NCBI GenBank assembly: GCA_964017145.1
Contig: OZ024845.1
Coordinates: 3,534,001 to 3,598,000, forward strand
Length of the DNA stretch: 64,000 nucleotides
Reading direction: 5' to 3'
DNA from: Agrocybe praecox
Lineage: Eukaryota; Basidiomycota; Agaricomycetes; Agaricales; Agrocybaceae
Shown: positions 34,655-46,332 of the stretch, piece by piece
Layout: each line of letters opens with the position of its first letter
How positions within the stretch are numbered: the stretch's first letter is position 1
Notes under the pieces: model-generated
Databases searched by the model: none
Seen by the model: the letters and a program-made list of their open reading frames with translations, nothing else
Told to the model about the DNA's origin: nothing
Translations under genes and position numbers: made by a program

Positions 34655-35530
34655 ATGGGATCGTCCTCGCCGTCGTCATCGTTTTCTCAAGTTCAAGTAA
34701 GAGTCGTTTCCCGCAATGGGTCCCAATATCTGCGGTGATTCAATCATTCTTCCTCGTGCACAGTGATAACTCTAATGAACAACGATTTTTCATTTTATTT
34801 TCTAGTTCCTCCGGACGAGTTTAGAACTGGCGATTCCTCTGTCATGCAACGCAGGCGGTGCAATTCTGCAGCCTGTGTGGCTTTGAAAACCCCTTCAGCA
34901 CCTCCAATTACTCCGAATCACCGCTAGCTTGCCATTTTTAGTCTCTGCGTCGTCGTCGGCAGCGTCGCGGTCAAACATAACTCTACAGGAAAGACCCACA
35001 CATTCAGAGACGAACACGTCGTTGATGTCGGTTCTGTCGCAGATGAACGCGTCGTCTGCGATGTTCGCCGCCAAGGCTTTTTTTTTGTATAGCCACTGCA
35101 CTCGCCGCCGGAGGAGGTTTCGGGATGCTATGGACAAGACGATATTGGGAATAGGTGCGTTTTTTTCATATTCATTCTCAAACCCCTTTCACCAATCAAA
35201 CCTTTTAGGCGCATCAGTTTGGCGTAAGATTGCGTGGGCTGCTGTGGAAGTTCGCACCTAGCCTCACCCTCCGAATCCACTGACTACCAGAGACAGAAGA
35301 AGAACGCCAGGCGTGCCATGCATGAAGTGGCACCCTGAGGGTTCACAAGGAATGGAATTAGGCGGATGCTGAGAAACCACTGCGGAGAACATCCGAAGAG
35401 GGTGGTTTCCCGCTGTGGTCGAAAATTGCTTTGACAGAGGTGGAGGCTGAGCGCTGAAGCTAGACTCGAACGTGCGAAGAGGGAGCAGGAGGCGCGAGAA
35501 AGGGAAAATGACCGATGGCATATAGTTATG
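34655..35530 (+). pseudogene. gene C copy 3, pseudogene
   Basis: Begins MGSSSPSSSFSQ and retains TSLMSVLSQMNASSAMFAAK, but a T-run (35077-35086) and an indel disrupt the hydrophobic segment. The 4-nt deletion before the intron (TGGACA|AGACG) shifts the frame. The exon after the intron still shows FGVRLRGLLWK.. and the 3' end includes the Glu/Arg-rich tail (ARLERAKREQEARERE) in a shifted frame. The same tail is found next to the left arm of the inverted repeat. Confidence 0.65.
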
Positions 35531-35694
35531 TATGTCCTTACTTTCCTTCTTGGCATGTCGTCGTTATGTCTTGCAAATGTTCGTGAATCCCTGATAGTGC
35601 ACCGTAGCAACGAAATTAGTTAAAATATTTCCACCCATCCTTTAATATCACCTAAACCGCAGAACTGCGTCAAAAGATTGCGAATCGCGGAAAA

Positions 35695-36330
35695 GTCCGA
35701 GTCTGTCTTTTGCTTTTTGTGACGTCAATTTGACGTCATCCCATTCTTCGATAGCGTTTCAGCCACCATTCAATCATAGGTGTCTGGACGTCCATCGTCA
35801 ATTCTATCACCCTCAGAGCTACTTGCCGGTGGTAAACCTTTCGAGGAGTTTGTTAGTTGGAAGGAAAGTTGGGCGCCGCTCCGTCCTGTCGTTGGGAGGT
35901 ATGTGGGTTTCTCTGCTCTTACACATATATACGAGCTCTGCGACGTTTACGTATCCGGTCAACTTTCCGTTTTCACTGAACTTCCAGTCTTTGTTCTCCT
36001 CACCACGCTCCTCAATCATCGGGCCTTCGGTGTACTTTGTTACTCAAATCCCTCTTTATCACTTCATCCAGCTCAGCGACCCTATTATCGTTGCTACCTA
36101 CCTTGGCAAGAACCTACGAGCGAATCAAGGCCTCGTTTACTTCTAAGGACATCTGCGACTCCTTAGACGCTTCTCATCACAATCACCCTCGACCAAAACT
36201 CCGATCCTTTGCTGTCCTCTTTTACCTTCTCCGTCATAAGATGTCGCTTGGTCCGTGGTCGCCATTCTTGCCACTGTCGTTCACCCGCAACGTTTCTGCG
36301 ACGAAATTGCTCTCATGTGTGACTGGTTTC
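35695..36330. repeat. block E, copy 3
   Basis: Uninterrupted counterpart of the block hit by the hAT-like element; reads GGTGTACTTTGTTACTCAAAT across the insertion point. ORFs of 121-138 codons in three overlapping frames indicate lack of stops rather than one real gene. Confidence 0.6.
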
Positions 36331-36389
36331 ATACCACGCCGGTCGGTTCCATATCTACAAGTAGAATGGTTTCATATACCTACCCCAAG

Positions 36390-36990
36390 GATTGAATGTT
36401 GACCACTGGTCAATCGATGTTCCCTAAACGAGGACGCCGTTCATCATCTAGTCCATGACTTCCTGTTGTCGTGTTCATTGTTCCACGCTGCTGCCTGTTT
36501 TTACCCGGCGGCCTCTGCGGCAGTCTTTTGGTGTCCGATGTACGTACTTGGTAATGATGTGAAAGTAATGCAATGATCCTCGTACACCATAATCGCTCAC
36601 AGAAACCTCGTACTTCCGCTCTCCTTTTAGTATCGTCTCCCTTTACGCGTGAAAAATATGGTCCACACCCCACCAGAACCTTCCCATTAGTCGTGGCTCC
36701 GCAGAGCCATATGGCTCTTGGCACCCTACCACCATGAATTTTACTGCTACAATTTACATGGCGTTACCGACACTTCCAAACCTTCTCGAAATTTCGTCGG
36801 AAGGTTTTGTCAGCAGAAGACAGGATCTTTCATACCGCTTTTAATCAAAACGTCGACTCACCATGTTCCAGCCCCGACTTGCCTAGATTCTGTGCATCGT
36901 GCCCAAGAGCTAGTATGCATGCCATTGGTTTATCAGTGATTTATTCATAAGGCATTCTCCCCATACGTTGTCTGTTTATTCAGTAAAGGA
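36390..36990. repeat. block H, copy 2
   Basis: Homologous to 30640-31260, lacking about 70 bp near its end and with an extra short insertion near 36556. Confidence 0.65.
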
Positions 36991-37290
36991 TGCCCCCGGA
37001 ATTTCCGAGCTGTTGCGATCTTGGGGAGATGTCTCCAAGGTCCGTAGAACCATGTCCAACGGAAGTCTCATTTGCTGAGAAATCTTCAAATGATTTTTTT
37101 TTCTATTCTAATCGCGCAACCAGTAGATAAGTGGGCACAAATGTGGGGGGAAAGGATATAAAATGTTGAATGTTTAGTGGGCGTTCGAAAAGAGGTTGGC
37201 GCAGGTGATGTCGCAAGCGAAGCGAAGCAGGTGTGGAAAGAGACACGTTTGAGAATTATAGATATCCGGATGGACTTTGGGTAGCTCAAT
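36990..37290 (-). pseudogene. 3' fragment of the seven-TM gene (copy 2)
   Basis: Same fragment as 31240-31560, slightly longer at its end: it includes the GAGTTGTCGCGATCTTG-like sequence (here GAGCTGTTGCGATCTTG) of the intact gene's last exon. Broken by indels. Confidence 0.6.
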
Positions 37291-37707
37291 AGGAGTCATC
37301 CATGGAGTAAATCTTTAGCGGTGCCATGTTCGATTTGTGATACATCACTGAGGTTTCTCGATAAACATTGGGAACGGCTGTGCCAGTGCTCGCCTATTTA
37401 TAGTGTTATTTCTGGTGTACGTATTTCTCTTCTTTTCGCTCGCTTTTTTCTTCGGATTAATTGAGTGGCCTGTGTTTATTTGTGCTGTGGTCAGGTGGTA
37501 GGATTGACAAGAGTACATAGATCCTGTGAGGGGACACTCGCGAGGACATTTTTACCTTGTCGTCTTTATGGATACATGTGCCCAACGGGCAGTTAATTTC
37601 AACTGGATCTGATTTATTTGAATAATAAATCATTCATAAAGATTGTCTTCATTTTTAAGTATTCTAAACACAATAGCAGTCGTTGTGCTTTGAGAAACCA
37701 TTCATTA

Positions 37708-37835
37708 CTACTTGTATTGAAGCACGTGAACAGTACAGTCGTCGTGAGAAGCGTCAGTGGCATCCTCAGAGATAACCTAGGCGTAATGATCTTAGCCAGC
37801 ATCGATGAGCCGGTAATGAAGTACTCAGAAACCTT
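37708..37835 (-). pseudogene. LecB-like type B, truncated to its last exon (copy B4)
   Basis: Exon 4 (37708-37776) and part of the preceding intron remain. Then at about 37835 the sequence jumps to DNA that lies upstream of the B start in unit 3 (word TTTTAGAATGGAGCCTTGTGGTG). About 0.85-0.9 kb, including exons 1-3 and the promoter-proximal DNA, is deleted. Its partner A4 is therefore single. Confidence 0.8.
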
Positions 37836-38791
37836 AGCTGAGGAAGGCATTTTAGAATGGAGCCTTGTGGTGTAATGGGATGAAAATAATATACACGAGG
37901 CATGATTATTATCTTGCGCCAGTGTATTGGTGTGTACCAATGATGAGTGCTCCGTCGCCAAATGTGGGTGAGTGAGAAAGTATGCTCATTCAAATGCAAA
38001 GCTATCCAATCGTTCATCTTCAAACAAATTTCTTTTAGTAACATGATGCACATTCCAGGTGTTATGCTCCCTTATAAGGATAACACTATCAAGTACTGCA
38101 CCCTGAAAACCGGGAGCTTATACGCGCATAGAAGATTCGAATGTTCCTGCACACAGTCGGCATACCGGCAGTGGCGTTGCTTCTCGTCAATACGAACATT
38201 GGATCCTGGCATTGAATTTCACTCGATCAACACCGATAACATTGAAGAGGACTCTAACAGCACAGCTAACGAGTGTTGAGAACGAGGGCATGTCTGATCA
38301 GATTCACAGGCGCCCATGGAGCCCTTTGCTGATGTTGATGAGCAGATATCGAATCCTATTCAGGTACATTTTATCTGCGCATAGTACATGAGCTATTTAT
38401 AAGTACAATCTTCTCATTCGTTCCAGGAAGTTCCGGGATCCCTTGGATTGGAATGGACGTCTGGCATTGGGTAGAGGATGCGTGTGTAGCTTCGGTGACC
38501 TGTACGTTCTTGTACATTGTTAATTGATAAAGGATCTGGGGTGTAGAAAGTTCAGAAGCAGGGATTGGCGTCGCTTAAAAGTTCGAATAAGGAAGCCATA
38601 GTTCTCAACTGCCATCGCCGAATAGCATAGCCGGTAGCAACCACTCGCAGAACTAGCATTCGTTCGAGTCCTACATGAATGAACTCAATGGTCACGAGAA
38701 CTTGCGGACGAAAGGTTATAAAAGATGAACGAATTTTTTACCCATCCTCAGCACAAGCATCGACTTTAGCTACTCAAGAACAAAGCTCAAT
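37836..38791. promoter_or_regulatory. remaining intergenic/promoter region of A4
   Basis: Retains the conserved central stretch (38041-38380) and TATAAAAG at 38717-38724 in front of A4, but no longer has a B gene on the other side. Confidence 0.5.
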
Positions 38792-39391
38792 ATGTCTACC
38801 ACTCCAATCACCTTTGCCCTTAGTCCTGGCTTCAAAGGATTCGTCGCCGGTGTATGTCGATACCGTTATACAGCTTCTTGCACCAGTGATAATCTTGACA
38901 TATTTCTCCAGGTTGTAAACGCCGACCTACACCAGCAGGTCAGGCTCGAGGTCCTCGACACCAGCAACACTGTCATCACTTCTGCCACCTTTCAAGGTCA
39001 AGGCAGACGTGTTCCTTTGAAAGATATAATCAACAACAGACCCCATTGGTCATTTGGTCCCTTCACCTTCAATGCGACTGTCCGTGTCACTATTAGTCAC
39101 TCCCAGGGCAGCAGCTTTGTAAACTCCAAGATGGTTGGACCGCTTACTGTGAGTATCGAGAGTTCACCTTAGTGCGGACACGATCTCTTAAATTCTACAC
39201 TCTTGCAGATCGACAAGGCTCCAGAGCCGGACTACCCGATGCAATTCATTTCTACCACAGTGCGTCATTTTCTGATACGGCGATTTTCATTAATACTTAC
39301 ATCTCTCTCTATTGTTGCTTAGGTCATCTCTGAAGACATGCAAGATGCGGACCACGATGATGCCACTGTTGTGGTTCTTCAATACAAGTGA
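38792..39391 (+). CDS. LecB-like lectin family, type A (copy A4)
   Basis: 600 bp, four exons, 138 residues, intact. Close to A3 but reads ADLHQQ for ADLNQQ, NNRPHWSFGPFTF for NMRPHWSFGPFNF. The full acidic motif SEDMQDADHDD is kept. It remains intact although its B partner has been deleted, so A may not need a physically linked B. Confidence 0.7.
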
Positions 39392-39798
39392 TGTGGAAGC
39401 TGAAGCGCTTTCCCATTATGTTTGCGTCGCGAAAATCATTAAAAAAAACAAATACCCGGACGTCTCTTTGCCTACCTGTACCTGTAAACCTTGAAATACA
39501 ATGTTTTGATGAGTGACCGATTCCATCCATATGGATAATACATCTCAAATATAGATCTTATACATCGAAGCAGTACTGATTAGCGGCTGGTCTTTTTCTA
39601 CATTGTGCTTACCGCTTCGCTAATCTACGAGTGCAAACCTTTTCATTCGTTTTATGTATGCATCCTGAACAATGTCGAGGCTGCACGGTCCGAATTGTAA
39701 TTTAGCGTGATTGTGCCGATGCTGCCGGGTCACTGTTTGTTAACATCCACCAGAAATGCGATCAATATGATGCTGCTACGCCGGCTTTGGCAGAAAAA

Positions 39799-40612
39799 AT
39801 GGGATCGTCCTCTTCCTCCTCCTCGCCGTCGTTTTTGTCTTCTTCTCAAAGCACGAGTAACAGTCGGTTATCGAAATGGGTCCCCATATGTGCGGTAGCT
39901 CAATTATCCTTCCTCGTGTACAACGATCACTCGAATCAACGACGATTTTTCAATTTATGTTCTAGTTCGTTGGGACGAGTGTAACACGGCGATTCCTTTG
40001 CTCATGCAACGCAGACAGCGCAATTCTGCAAACCGTGTGGAATTGAAAAACTCTTCAGCACTTCCCCCTTGTAAATTACTCCAAACCACCGCCAGCTTGC
40101 CAGTTCCGGGCTCGGCATCGTCGTCGGCATCGTCACAGTCAAACCTCAATCTGCTGGAAAGACCCACGGCGTCAGAGACAAACATGTCGCTGATGTCAGT
40201 TCTGTTGCAGATGAACGCGTCGTCTGCGATGTTTGCTGCCAAGACCTTTGGTATAGCCGCTACACTCGCCGCTGTAGGAGGTTTCCGGGTGCTATGGACA
40301 AAACGACATTGGGAATAGGTGCGTTTTTTTTCTCCATTTTCAAAACCTTTTACCAATTAAACTTTCAGGCGCATCAGTTTGGCGTAAGATTGCGTGGGAT
40401 GGGATGCTGTGGACGTTAGCACCTAGCCTCACCCTCCGAATCCACCAACCGCCAGAGACAGAAGAGGAGCGCCAGGCCGTGCATGAAGTGGCACCGCTCT
40501 GGGTGCACGAGGAATGGACTTGGGTGTATGCTGAGAGACGGCTGCGGAGAGCCCAGGGAGAGGGTGGTGTCCCGTTGTGGTCGAAGACTCCTTTGAGAGA
40601 TGGAACAAGATA
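39799..40612 (+). pseudogene. gene C copy 4, pseudogene
   Basis: Begins MGSSSSSSSPSFLSSSQST. The middle reads NLLERPTASETNMSLMSVLLQMNASSAMFAAKTFGIAATLAAVGGFRVLW without stops, but the 4-nt deletion then gives TKRHWE*. After the intron the frame reads LWTLAPSLTLRIHQPPETEEERQAVHEVAPLWVH and ends in the aberrant LRDGTR* tail. This tail type also follows the right arm of the inverted repeat. Confidence 0.65.
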
Positions 40613-41420
40613 AGCCCCCAAACGCGCCGCGCATTACGAAAAAACATGATCGTCGATATGCCCTTCTGATCACTTTCTGGCACGTCTCCGCCACAGCGTA
40701 ATGATATTCGAATGTATTTATACAGGTTTCTGTATGAATATGGAGTTAAAGTTTACCCGAAGCTCGTTTCGTTGCTTCATCCTTTCCTCTGCAGGAGTTG
40801 TTGACGTCATTACCTTTTTTCATTCTTTCGTTCTCCATGATTATGGCTTGCATATCACCACGGCTTCCGGCAGACCGATGCTGGATTTCCTCTCTGCTGT
40901 TCCTTGATGTTACATGCTGAATTGGTATTTCAATTATCAATGGCTCTGTCATTCTTTTATTTATGCGTGTTTTCTTCTCCTTTCTTTTTTCCCTTTGTCT
41001 CTCGTTAATAGAGTCATTTTCTTCATAGGAATAGGCTACGAGAGGCTGTAGTCGCAGGGTCGATTTTTGAGCCTTTCCCCTAGGCCCTCTTGCTCTGTCA
41101 CATGGTTTGTTTCGTTTCGTTTGAATTCGCCCTTTCCTCTCTACGCGTGTCGCTGCTGACACCATCATTTTCTTTCTTTTGCTGTTTTAGATGCTCCATC
41201 GTCGTTAACCTTTTCGATCCATTGGGAATGGAACTTACATTTCAATCGTCGATGACTGTGTCGCTTGGTTGTCTATGGCTCGGACGTGTGTATTGGTTTT
41301 CTTTTCGCTTTCTTCCTGTTAAACGACCAGAATTGGGCAGCGCGAGATTGAGTGTAGCGGTCACCATCTGAGTCATCCTAACGGCTGGCAGTCGGTCAAC
41401 TTGTCTTCTGTCATTGCTCA
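40613..41420. repeat. blocks J, F, G (unit 4)
   Basis: Matches 20103-20690 and, for F-G, 29840-30500. No intact ORF. Confidence 0.65.
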
Positions 41421-41727
41421 GATCTCAGGTCCCATTCCTTCGACTCTCTTATGCCAGCCCACCAACGTCGAACGTTGAACATTGATTACGATTTGTCCAG
41501 AGCCAGGCTCCTCCGCGCACCTTTCGATTGAACAACCAGCACATACATCATATTTCCATAACTTCTCACCTCGGACGGGTTTGTTCAGTCCCTCCTAGAA
41601 GTTTGCTTGTCGCTTGCCTCATAACTTCATCAAAAATTCTGGGTATCTTTACGCATGTTATTGGTTTGTTATCTTATTTAGAACACATTCTACCCATATG
41701 TTTAATAATATAAGTGATACAGTCTTA

Positions 41728-43006
41728 TCACACTTCCGTATGGAATACCTCTTGAATTTCAGAGTTGTCGCGATCTTGTGGAGCTGTCTCCAAGGCCCTT
41801 AGAGCCATCTCTAATGACTCAGAAACGTCACTTGTCGAGAAATACTCTGCTGAGTTCTTTATTTCTGTTTCTAAACGCGAAACCATGAGAGTGGGCGCAA
41901 ATGCCTGAAGGATGGATATAGAGTGTGTAGTGAGTGATCGGAAAAGTGGTTGATAAGTGGGTATCAAGCAACGTACCGTTGTAACATTGGCAATTGCATT
42001 TGTGTAAAAATTTGCATTTTGACTTATACTCGAAGTCCTTTCTCCGTTGACAGTAAGAGATGTAATGGCCACCGCAAGTAATGAAAGAGAGTATAAAACT
42101 GCTGAATGTATCATTATTTCGATGATTTTTGTGTATCGCCTTCGAGCGGTACGATTATTTTTCGTCGAGATATAAATTTCTCTGCCAATCGCAAGTGTCG
42201 CAATAACACTTGTTGCTGTGGTCAAAAAGAAGCTACTTGCTTGCAGGATATCCAGCCTCCGTGCGAATTGAGCGTTATGATCACTGGGATCAAAAAACAC
42301 GAGGATGTTCATCAGGATAGAGATAAGGATTATCACTGATTCTATTGGTCAATAAATGTCTGATATTAGTATATGTTCGTTTGCGCTTGCCTATCTCGAC
42401 AATGTAAACATAGAAAATTGCCAGCCTGAGCCTTCTTCTCTGAGGTAATACATGCCAACAACGCCATATCTAGAAGTTATTCAATGTGATGAACGGTGTT
42501 ATTGAAGCGGATCGAATATTTACCAGGAGCCCGTCTGCAAGAACTTGTGCCAAATCCGCTACTATCACATTTAAAATGTGTATCACAGGGCCGACCTCAT
42601 AGGTTGTAGTCAGATAGAAGATATCCAACCTACTCCTTGCTGCCGTCCCGGCTAAGGCGCTATATGTATAATACCACTGCAATATCAACTGCACCAGACC
42701 AGTGGCACAGAGCACTCCAAGAACAATATTGACAAGTTGCCGACTTTTTGAGGATGTCCTATATGCTGCAATTCAGTTAGTACACGGCTCGTACCCCGAA
42801 GAGACTGTCTGTACCGCCAATTTGAAGTGTGAAAATGTAAGAACCGAAATACCCCCCTGTCAATCCTCATTGATATTAACTCCTATGTCAGAGAGCTGGT
42901 ACTACATACCTGTAAGAAATATAAAAAGCAAAGTGGAGCTCAGATTCGCACTAATGGTTGATTTCTGAAACGCTGTGGATGGGATGGCATCCCCTTGGAA
43001 GGCCAT
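41728..43006 (-). CDS. seven-transmembrane fungal protein, function unknown
   Basis: A start at 43006 (MAFQGDAIPST) and GT-AG introns give a continuous frame to TGA at 41728. Seven hydrophobic segments follow: LSSTLLFIFLT-GGYFGSYIF, LVNIVLGVLCATGLVQLIL, VIHILNVIVADLAQVLADGLL, VIILISILMNILVFF, ASSFFLTTATSVIATLAIG, MIHSAVLYSLSLLAVAITSL and AFAPTLMVSRL. The ADGLL-IWRCW loop, the RRRYTKIIEIMIHSAVLYSL helix and the APTLMV segment are hallmarks of a large Agaricomycete family of predicted seven-helix membrane proteins with no known function. The C-terminus is cytosolic and acidic. Introns are about 49-72 nt. All frames close, so this looks intact. Its last exon was copied into units 3 and 4 as fragments. 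Confidence 0.75.
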
Positions 43007-44481
43007 GTTGAGAGCAATGGGTTTTGCAACCCAGGAGAGGCCTCATGATCGTTTATGTACTATGCTTAATCCCTATCCTGAGCTTCGTCAATTATTAGTG
43101 CGTTTGATAAGAGCCATAGTCTCACCTAGGCTTCGTAGGCGTCCCGAACACTCACCCGCCTTTGTGTTTCAAGGATTAGCGCCCAGTACGTTACATCTTT
43201 ATTCATGAATTGAACTGCTTTCTTAGAGGTGCGATCTCATAATTTTTTACTAATACGCCACCTTACATCTAGATTCAGTTACAGCGCTAGCTCATCCTGC
43301 CTATTTGGGTGAGCGCCTACTACATATACTTGAAACACTCTCACTTACCTCGGTTCTCCTCAAATAGTTCTCCCTTCCCTCCACCGCTGGTTCTAGTTCT
43401 CTATCTTTTGATATATCTGATCTTTAGCACCTCGTGTTTCCATTCTCATCATAACTACTCTAACTTTCGCTGATTTTGTGTCAAAGCAAGGTTATCAATC
43501 ATGATACGTAGTCTCGGATAGCCCGACGCCGAGGAAATATTGGGACAGAGGTTACAAAAAACCTTTCAAGCTTCAACAGCGATGTGTGCATCCGTCACAG
43601 AGCGGGGCGTAGTATTCTTCATCCACTTTTCACCTCGAGATCAGAAGCCAGAAATTCCAAAGAAATTCCGGAAGTAGTATTCGCATTAAATAATGGTATT
43701 TGTTCATATCAATTTTTAACGGCGTCCCAATTCAAACCCAGTTTAAACCCAAACATTATTTTTGGAATACTTTGCCTGTCAAATGAGTCACCATATTGCA
43801 CATCGTTATAGGCTCTTTCTCCTCGTCTTAATATTTTACCAAGCTCTCGTAAAGGGTGAGTACTTGAGTACTTGAGTTTGTTAACACAGCTACATCATTT
43901 TCAGAGGCTTAATTTCACACAGGAGACATCTAACGGATAGCTGTACGCGATTCTCAACCCCTTTCAACGGTGCTTGGATGGCAACTTCTACGTCGACCGC
44001 GATCCTTCCTCCACTATTGCCTATTTCTTCAAAGCTTCATCTATGCGTCGAGGACCCAATAATCGAGCTCAACACCATGTATTGTTGGTTTTGGCTCCAG
44101 TGGATGGCGTGCTGTGCTGGGTATCCCGTAGTATGGGTCTCGTGTTAGATGGATGGGCATCAAAGTCCTCGAGCTCGTCGTTGTGGAGGGCACAGAATCA
44201 TGCTTGTAATTGATGATATGCGGAAAATACGTACGTCTTTGCTTCTCTGGCTACAGTCTAATGTTTACTCTTCTCTCTCAAGTAGCATCCAACAGGAGGT
44301 TAATCCAAAAAATGGGAAAACAAACGCGGCCATTGGATCTGGCACTTAACGTCGGCGCCTACTCTTTTATGTGCCATTCATATCCTTACTGAGTACTGAG
44401 GCCGAGGGTCTGTCCAACTTTGCAGGTGCTGCACTCATCTTCACTGGGGTGGTCTTGCAACCTGCCACCCGCGTCCCCTCT
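43007..44481. other. no supported gene
   Basis: Several ORFs of 60-80 codons (for example 43584-43811, 43974-44213) without recognisable motifs. The first few hundred bases are the promoter side of the seven-TM gene; the final bases lead into C copy 5. Confidence 0.35.
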
Positions 44482-45031
44482 ATGTCGACTCCCTCTCCCA
44501 CCTTCCAGAAGAACGACGCCGATGCCGCTGCCCCGCCAGTTTCAGGCTCTGCATCGTTATCGGCAGCGTCACAGTCAAACATAAATCTACTGGAAAGACC
44601 CACGGATTCAGAGACGAACGCGTCGTTGATGTCGGCTCTGTCTCAGATGAACGCATCGTCTGTGATGTTCGCCGCCAAGGTCTTTGGTATACCCACTGCA
44701 CTCGTCACTGTAGGGGGTTGCGGGATGCTCTGGACAGTGAAGACGACATTGGGAATAGATGATGTGCGTTGTTTTGGTTTATTAACCAACCCTTCTTACC
44801 AATTGAACCTTTTAGGCGCGTCATTTTGGCGTAAAAATGCGTGCGCTGCTGTGGACGTTAGCACCTAGCCTCACACCGTGACTTCCCCGACCGCCAAAGA
44901 CAGAAGCAGAGCTCCAGGTCGTGCATGAAGTGGCACCGCTCGGGGTGCACCAGGAATGGAATTGGGTGGATGCTGAGAAACGGCTGCGGAGAGCGTATGA
45001 AGAGGGTGGTTTCCCGTTATGGTCGAAGTAG
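44482..45031 (+). pseudogene. gene C copy 5, least damaged, single nonsense codon
   Basis: Exon 1 (44482-44763) is fully open: MSTPSPTFQKND, NLLERPTDSETNASLMSALSQMNASS, a hydrophobic segment (VFGIPTALVTVGGCGMLW) and TVKTTLGIDD. This copy lacks the 4-nt deletion seen in copies 1, 3 and 4. After a 52-nt intron exon 2 continues ARHFGVKMRALLWTLAPSLTP, then TGA (44879-44881) where paralogues have CGA-like Arg context. The frame is then open through PPKTEAELQVVHEVAPLGVH to a stop at 45029. A single C-to-T change would explain the stop. It may still produce a truncated membrane protein. Confidence 0.65.
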
Positions 45032-45396
45032 TGGAGGCTGAAGCTAGGCTCGAACGTGCGAAGAGGGAGCAGAAGGCGCGAGAAAGGGAAAACGAAGGAA
45101 AGGCCGGTGCTATATAGCTATGGATGTCCTTGCTCTCCTTCTCCACATGTTGTCGTTGGGCCTTAAAAATATTCGCGAATGCCTGATAGTGCACCGTAGC
45201 AACGATACCAGCTAAATTTGAAATGTTTAAACCTATCTTTCTTAATCAATTGAACACCGACCAACGATCTGGTAGCAGATTTCCTAGGTATGAACTCAAA
45301 CTGTTTGTACTATGCTTGAAGTTGAACTTACGTTGAAAGCTTATGCGATTTCTAACTCGTGAAGTGGTGCTCACTCCTCAGCTCTCCTCAGTAACA

Positions 45397-45735
45397 ATGC
45401 TCACCCTTACCTCACGCTTTTTCGCGGCTGCCGCCATCCTCCTCATCGCTGGAACGGCTTATGCCAATCCGATCAGCAACATTGCAAGACACCAGAGGGG
45501 CCGTAAGTTTTCTCCTTGAATATCTTTGACGATAAATCTGATTCATTCCATATTGTAGGATGCCTCTAACAACATACAGCTGTACGCTGGCCCTCCTGAA
45601 GTTGGATGTGTCAACATTCCAATCATCGATGGCTGCCTCGCATCCTAAGGGCGCGCTGGGACCGTCACGCTCTCTGGAGGAACTTGGAACATGTTCGATG
45701 CACCCACCGTTAACCAGAACGACGTCAAGATCTGA
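45397..45735 (+). pseudogene. small secreted protein, broken
   Basis: A clear signal peptide opens exon 1 (MLTLTSRFFAAAAILLIAGTAYA|NPIS), ending in phase 1 at a GTAAGT donor (45503). After the TTGTAG acceptor (45558) the only sensible frame reads DASNNIQLYAGPPEVGCVNIP-IIDGCLAS, then TAA, then GRAGTVTLSGGTWNMFDAP to TGA at 45733. The exon phases do not match (1 versus 0) and there is an internal stop, so two lesions are visible. I do not recognise the family. Confidence 0.5.
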
Positions 45736-46113
45736 TGAGCTGAGCTTGTTGTCTTGCTCTGTCATCTGACGCTATCTAAACGAGACAGACTACTGCACCC
45801 AGACTTAAATAGGGTCTGCATGGGTGGATGTAGTACTAGCGAATGCTTTTTTATCTAAGTATATAGTGCATTATTTCACAGATAAACCCACAATAAGGTA
45901 TCCTGATATTCCAAATATTTCGTTGTAAAATCAGCACTGAGAGTCATTCTCCACGGATATTACTTATGCAACTGGCAGTATGCCCGTTCATGAGGCTTCA
46001 AGCTTCAAGATTCACGGACAAGGTCTAAAGATTCAGACTACCTTTCAAGGACGGATGAATCGTGCTTGCTGGCTATAGGTGCATAACATGCAGCCCGAGT
46101 TCGGTTTCTCATC

Positions 46114-46332
46114 TTGTCATTTTTGTCTATCCTGATTTTATTTGTGATTTTCACAGCAACACTTGATTCTGGCTCTTTGACGACCAGGCGTAAGTGTACG
46201 TACTACTTACGCTTTTGTATGTCTGGAGCCTTGCCACAAATTTCTTCACAAGAACAGTCCAACGATATCGCGCCATGCGGACAATTTGATGAATCGGGGA
46301 GTAGCACGCTCAGCTCACAGGATGCGTTCTAA
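46114..46332 (+). CDS. small ORF with signal-peptide-like start
   Basis: The 72-codon frame starts MSFLSILILFVIFTATLDSGS, a plausible signal peptide or membrane anchor, followed by a polar stretch with three cysteines. A GTAAGT donor-like site lies inside (46189), so the true structure may differ. No family recognised; low confidence. Confidence 0.25.
   Translation: MSFLSILILFVIFTATLDSGSLTTRRKCTYYLRFCMSGALPQISSQEQSNDIAPCGQFDESGSSTLSSQDAF

Noticed and set aside
35730..36402. Three overlapping ORFs of 121-138 codons in block E
   Set aside because: They occupy three frames of one repeat, and related copies have stops or indels in each frame.
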